Position numbers and translations under genes: made by a program
Shown: positions 62,059 through 64,000 of the stretch, piece by piece
Layout of the letters: each line of letters begins with the position of its first letter
Numbering within the stretch: position 1 is the first letter of the stretch
From: DASUKM01 sp036278735
Lineage (GTDB): Bacteria > Acidobacteriota > Vicinamibacteria > Vicinamibacterales > 2-12-FULL-66-21
Assembly (NCBI GenBank): GCA_036278735.1
Contig: DASUKM010000029.1
Location: 116,600-180,599, forward strand
Length of the DNA stretch: 64,000 bases
Direction: 5' to 3'
Notes under the pieces: model-generated
What the model saw: the letters and a program-made list of their open reading frames with translations, nothing else
Told to the model about the DNA's origin: nothing
Database searches by the model: none

Positions 62059-63426
62059 CTATGGCGTGGACTGAACGAAATAGAGCTCGTAGCCGTGAGG
62101 ATCGCGGATGCAGAATTGTCGGACTCCGTAAAACATGTCCTCGAGGTCCTGTACGAACTCGATCCCCTGCGACGCTTCCCCCTCCTGCGCCAGGGCCGCT
62201 CGTGCCGCGGTCAGCTGCCTCCCCTTCAGCAGCTGATACAGCGCATCGACCTGGTCGGTGTAGAACCAGAGGCTCGCGGTCTGTAGGCCGGATCGTCCAT
62301 GCATGTTGAGCATCAGCGCCGCCTGGCCGAACGCCACCATCCCGAAGTTGACGCGATCGTCTGCTCCGTAGCGTTCGAGCTCCGTGAACCCCATCGACGC
62401 ATACCAGTCCAGCGCGCGAGCGACGTCAGGCACGTAGATCATCGTGACCGCCTTGCGAACCGAGCCGGCCAGACGAGTCATCTCTGTCGAAAAATCGGCT
62501 GGCGCCGTCGCCGTCGGCTGCACGGCCCCGGCGGCGTCCAGCAACCGCATCGCCTCACGATCGTCGTGAAGCATGGCCACCGCGAGGGCGGTCCGTCCGC
62601 TCGCATCCGTGGCCTCGAGATCGGCCCCGAGCTCGATCAGCAGACCGAGAATGTCGTGGCGATGCCGGCTCATCGCCAAATGCAGCGGCGTCATTCCGTG
62701 TTCGAAGCGAGAGAGCCGGCGATCGAGCTGTTCAGGATTTTCCTCGACGAGCCTCCGTATCAGTTCCAGGTCACCCAGGGCGATCGCCGAGAAGATGTGG
62801 TGGCGTGCGCCCTGCGCAAGAAGCAGCGACGCCAGCTCCTTCCGCAACGCCGTCTGCTGCGTCTGATCCTCGCCAGGTGCCCGGTACAGCGTCGCCCAGC
62901 CGATCACATCGAGGTCGTGCACGTCGCCGAAGCCATGCACGTCGCCGCCGGCCGCGAGCAGTCGACGGACAATCGCGCTGTGTCCCTGCGCGGCAGCCCA
63001 GTGCAGCGGCGAGGTCCAATCGCCGGCCTCGCGCGCATTTGGATCAGCGCCATGGTCGAGCAGGAAATGCACCAGCGGCTCGTGTCCACGCTTCGCGGCT
63101 TCATGAAGGGCCGTCCACCCGCCGTGAGGCTGACGCGTGTCTGAAGCGCGTGCGAGAGCCGCGTTGTTCACGAGCAGATCGCGTGCGGCCTCGACGTCGC
63201 CGTTGGCGCACGCGTCGAAGAATCGCGCGACCTCCTCGCTCCGCCGTCGTTCGACTTCGGTCTTCAACGCCCGCCAGCTGCTGAACCCGTAGTCGCGGGC
63301 GACCGACAGCAGAGCAGCCGCCAGCTTCGCGGTGCCGTCGGTTCTCCGCATCTCGTGCAGGCGATCTTTCGCGACCGTCTTCAGGTATTCGAGGGATGGC
63401 CGTTCCGGCAGGTGAGCGTTCGACAT
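62059..63426 (-). CDS. Ankyrin repeat protein fused to a VOC (glyoxalase-fold) domain
   Basis: A 455-residue fusion. GGAGGAGGGG precedes the ATG at 63426. Residues ~10-70 are the helical leader shared with the ankyrin protein at 39863-41380 (L-E-Y-L-K-T-V-A-K-D-R-L, F-S-S-W-R-A-L-K). Residues ~75-320 carry ankyrin repeats, clearest at W-T-A-L-H-E-A-A-K-R-G-H-E-P-L-V and S-P-L-H-W-A-A-A-Q-G-H-S-A-I-V. Residues ~335-455 form a VOC domain: V-T-M-I-Y-V-P-D-V-A-R-A-L-D-W-Y, then F-C-I-R-D-P-H-G-Y-E-L-Y-F with the typical terminal Glu. An enzyme or binding domain joined to an interaction scaffold is unusual. Function unknown. Confidence 0.85.
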   Translation of the reverse strand: MSNAHLPERPSLEYLKTVAKDRLHEMRRTDGTAKLAAALLSVARDYGFSSWRALKTEVERRRSEEVARFFDACANGDVEAARDLLVNNAALARASDTRQPHGGWTALHEAAKRGHEPLVHFLLDHGADPNAREAGDWTSPLHWAAAQGHSAIVRRLLAAGGDVHGFGDVHDLDVIGWATLYRAPGEDQTQQTALRKELASLLLAQGARHHIFSAIALGDLELIRRLVEENPEQLDRRLSRFEHGMTPLHLAMSRHRHDILGLLIELGADLEATDASGRTALAVAMLHDDREAMRLLDAAGAVQPTATAPADFSTEMTRLAGSVRKAVTMIYVPDVARALDWYASMGFTELERYGADDRVNFGMVAFGQAALMLNMHGRSGLQTASLWFYTDQVDALYQLLKGRQLTAARAALAQEGEASQGIEFVQDLEDMFYGVRQFCIRDPHGYELYFVQSTP

Positions 63427-63636
63427 AGACCCCTCCTCCATTCATGCCCGGCGTCCGCGTCTCTCGGGCTGGAAATCAGGGTCTCTGACGCTCTGGATCG
63501 CGCGCTTCACGGTGGGTTCGACCCTTTTCGCGGACCGAAGGCCGCCGGTCGGCCCTTCCTCATTTTACGCGGCGGGCGCATGACCGTCGCCGCTGGCGCG
63601 CCCCATGGCTCTCGAGCGGTCCTCCTCGTTACCGAC

Positions 63637-63672
63637 TTGACAGAACGCAACGGACATATTAATTTGTCCGTT
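63637..63672 (+). promoter_or_regulatory. Promoter with perfect inverted-repeat operator
   Basis: TTGACA (63637-63642), 17 bp, TAATTT (63660-63665) is a near-consensus sigma-70 promoter. AACGGACA (63649-63656) and TGTCCGTT (63665-63672) are perfect inverted arms with an 8-bp AT-rich spacer that covers the -10 box. Transcription should start near 63672, only ~10 bases before the ATG of the regulator gene, so an autorepressing operator is likely. The rest of 63427-63636 holds no gene I can support. Confidence 0.75.
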
Positions 63673-63681
63673 AGCGTGCCC

Positions 63682-64000
63682 ATGGGCGCGAGACACCTCG
63701 ACATCATCGACGACCCCGCGCGCGCACGCGTCGCGCTGCAGCCGATCCGGCTGCGGCTCCTTCAGCTGCTCGAGCGGCCGCAATCGGCGCCGCACGTCGC
63801 CCACGCGATGGGCATGCCCCGCCAGCGGGTGCTCTATCACCTCCGGAGGCTCGAGGCGGCGCGGCTGGTGGAGGCGCACGACCACGGCCGTGTGGGGCGC
63901 CGCATCGATCGGTCCTACGTCCGCACGGCGACGTCGTACGCCATCGCGCCGAAGACGATGGGAGGGGTCGCTGTCGATCCGCGGACCGTCGCCGACGCCT
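63682..64000 (+). CDS. ArsR-like winged-helix regulator (partial, runs off the window)
   Basis: From the ATG at 63682 (a GTG two codons earlier is possible) the frame is open to the window end, 106 residues. The HTH reads P-I-R-L-R-L-L-Q-L-L-E-R-P, then A-H-A-M-G-M-P-R-Q-R-V-L-Y-H-L-R-R-L-E-A-A-R-L-V, the standard ArsR-type winged helix with recognition helix R-Q-R-V-L-Y-H-L. G-R-V-G-R-R-I-D-R-S-Y-V-R forms the wing. The downstream part may be an effector domain outside the window. There is no obvious ribosome site and the leader is very short. Confidence 0.75.
   Translation, partial: MGARHLDIIDDPARARVALQPIRLRLLQLLERPQSAPHVAHAMGMPRQRVLYHLRRLEAARLVEAHDHGRVGRRIDRSYVRTATSYAIAPKTMGGVAVDPRTVADA

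Overview
The window is GC-rich, densely coded bacterial chromosomal DNA. Five very long MacB/FtsX-type permeases have no ATPase gene beside them (the ADOP pattern), and two of them are translationally coupled to PadR regulators. This is a hallmark of Acidobacteriota. With the high GC, a Vicinamibacteria-like soil member is my best guess, but no rRNA or other phylogenetic marker is present, so this is inference. Nothing here looks like plasmid or phage backbone.

Layout. 1-5.7 kb: the 3' end of an unrecognised gene, a REP-like hairpin and two minus-strand ADOP permeases. 5.8-6.8 kb: an Xre/MbcA-type antitoxin and RES toxin pair with palindromes at its start. 6.8-9.7 kb: a secreted GlcG/HbpS-like protein, then an overlapping pair encoding a stand-alone LigD-type polymerase domain and an AlkA-like glycosylase. 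9.9-24.2 kb: a complete 13-gene nuo operon (A, B, C/D fused, E to N) for respiratory complex I, mostly with overlapping or nearly touching genes. 24.3-30.5 kb: a universal stress protein, a DUF2945 protein, a fused 2-oxoacid dehydrogenase E1 alpha/beta gene broken by a frameshift, a periplasmic coiled-coil protein and a secreted alpha-amino-acid-ester-hydrolase-like enzyme.

30.5-38.7 kb is an accessory island, all on the minus strand. It holds two uncharacterised genes, hsdM, hsdS, a DUF433/DUF5615 toxin-antitoxin pair and hsdR. A perfect 30-bp direct repeat brackets it. One copy lies inside the 3' end of the ester hydrolase gene; the other is part of a second copy of that 3' end beyond the island. 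This is the footprint expected of integration at a gene end, though no integrase gene is visible.

38.7-63.4 kb is a mosaic of accessory and housekeeping genes: a lipoprotein, two ankyrin proteins (one fused to a glyoxalase-fold domain), two amidohydrolases, a radical SAM protein with an unusual domain order, three more ADOP permeases with two PadR genes, a TonB-like protein, a RibD/DHFR-like reductase, a PAS protein, and YaeQ and YdeI family proteins. It also contains several gene wrecks: a truncated DUF488, a truncated MmcQ/YjbR, a degraded phytanoyl-CoA dioxygenase and a degraded response-regulator receiver domain. The last 320 bases hold the start of an ArsR-like regulator whose promoter carries a perfect 8-bp inverted repeat. 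No tRNA, rRNA, CRISPR array or intact transposase was seen.
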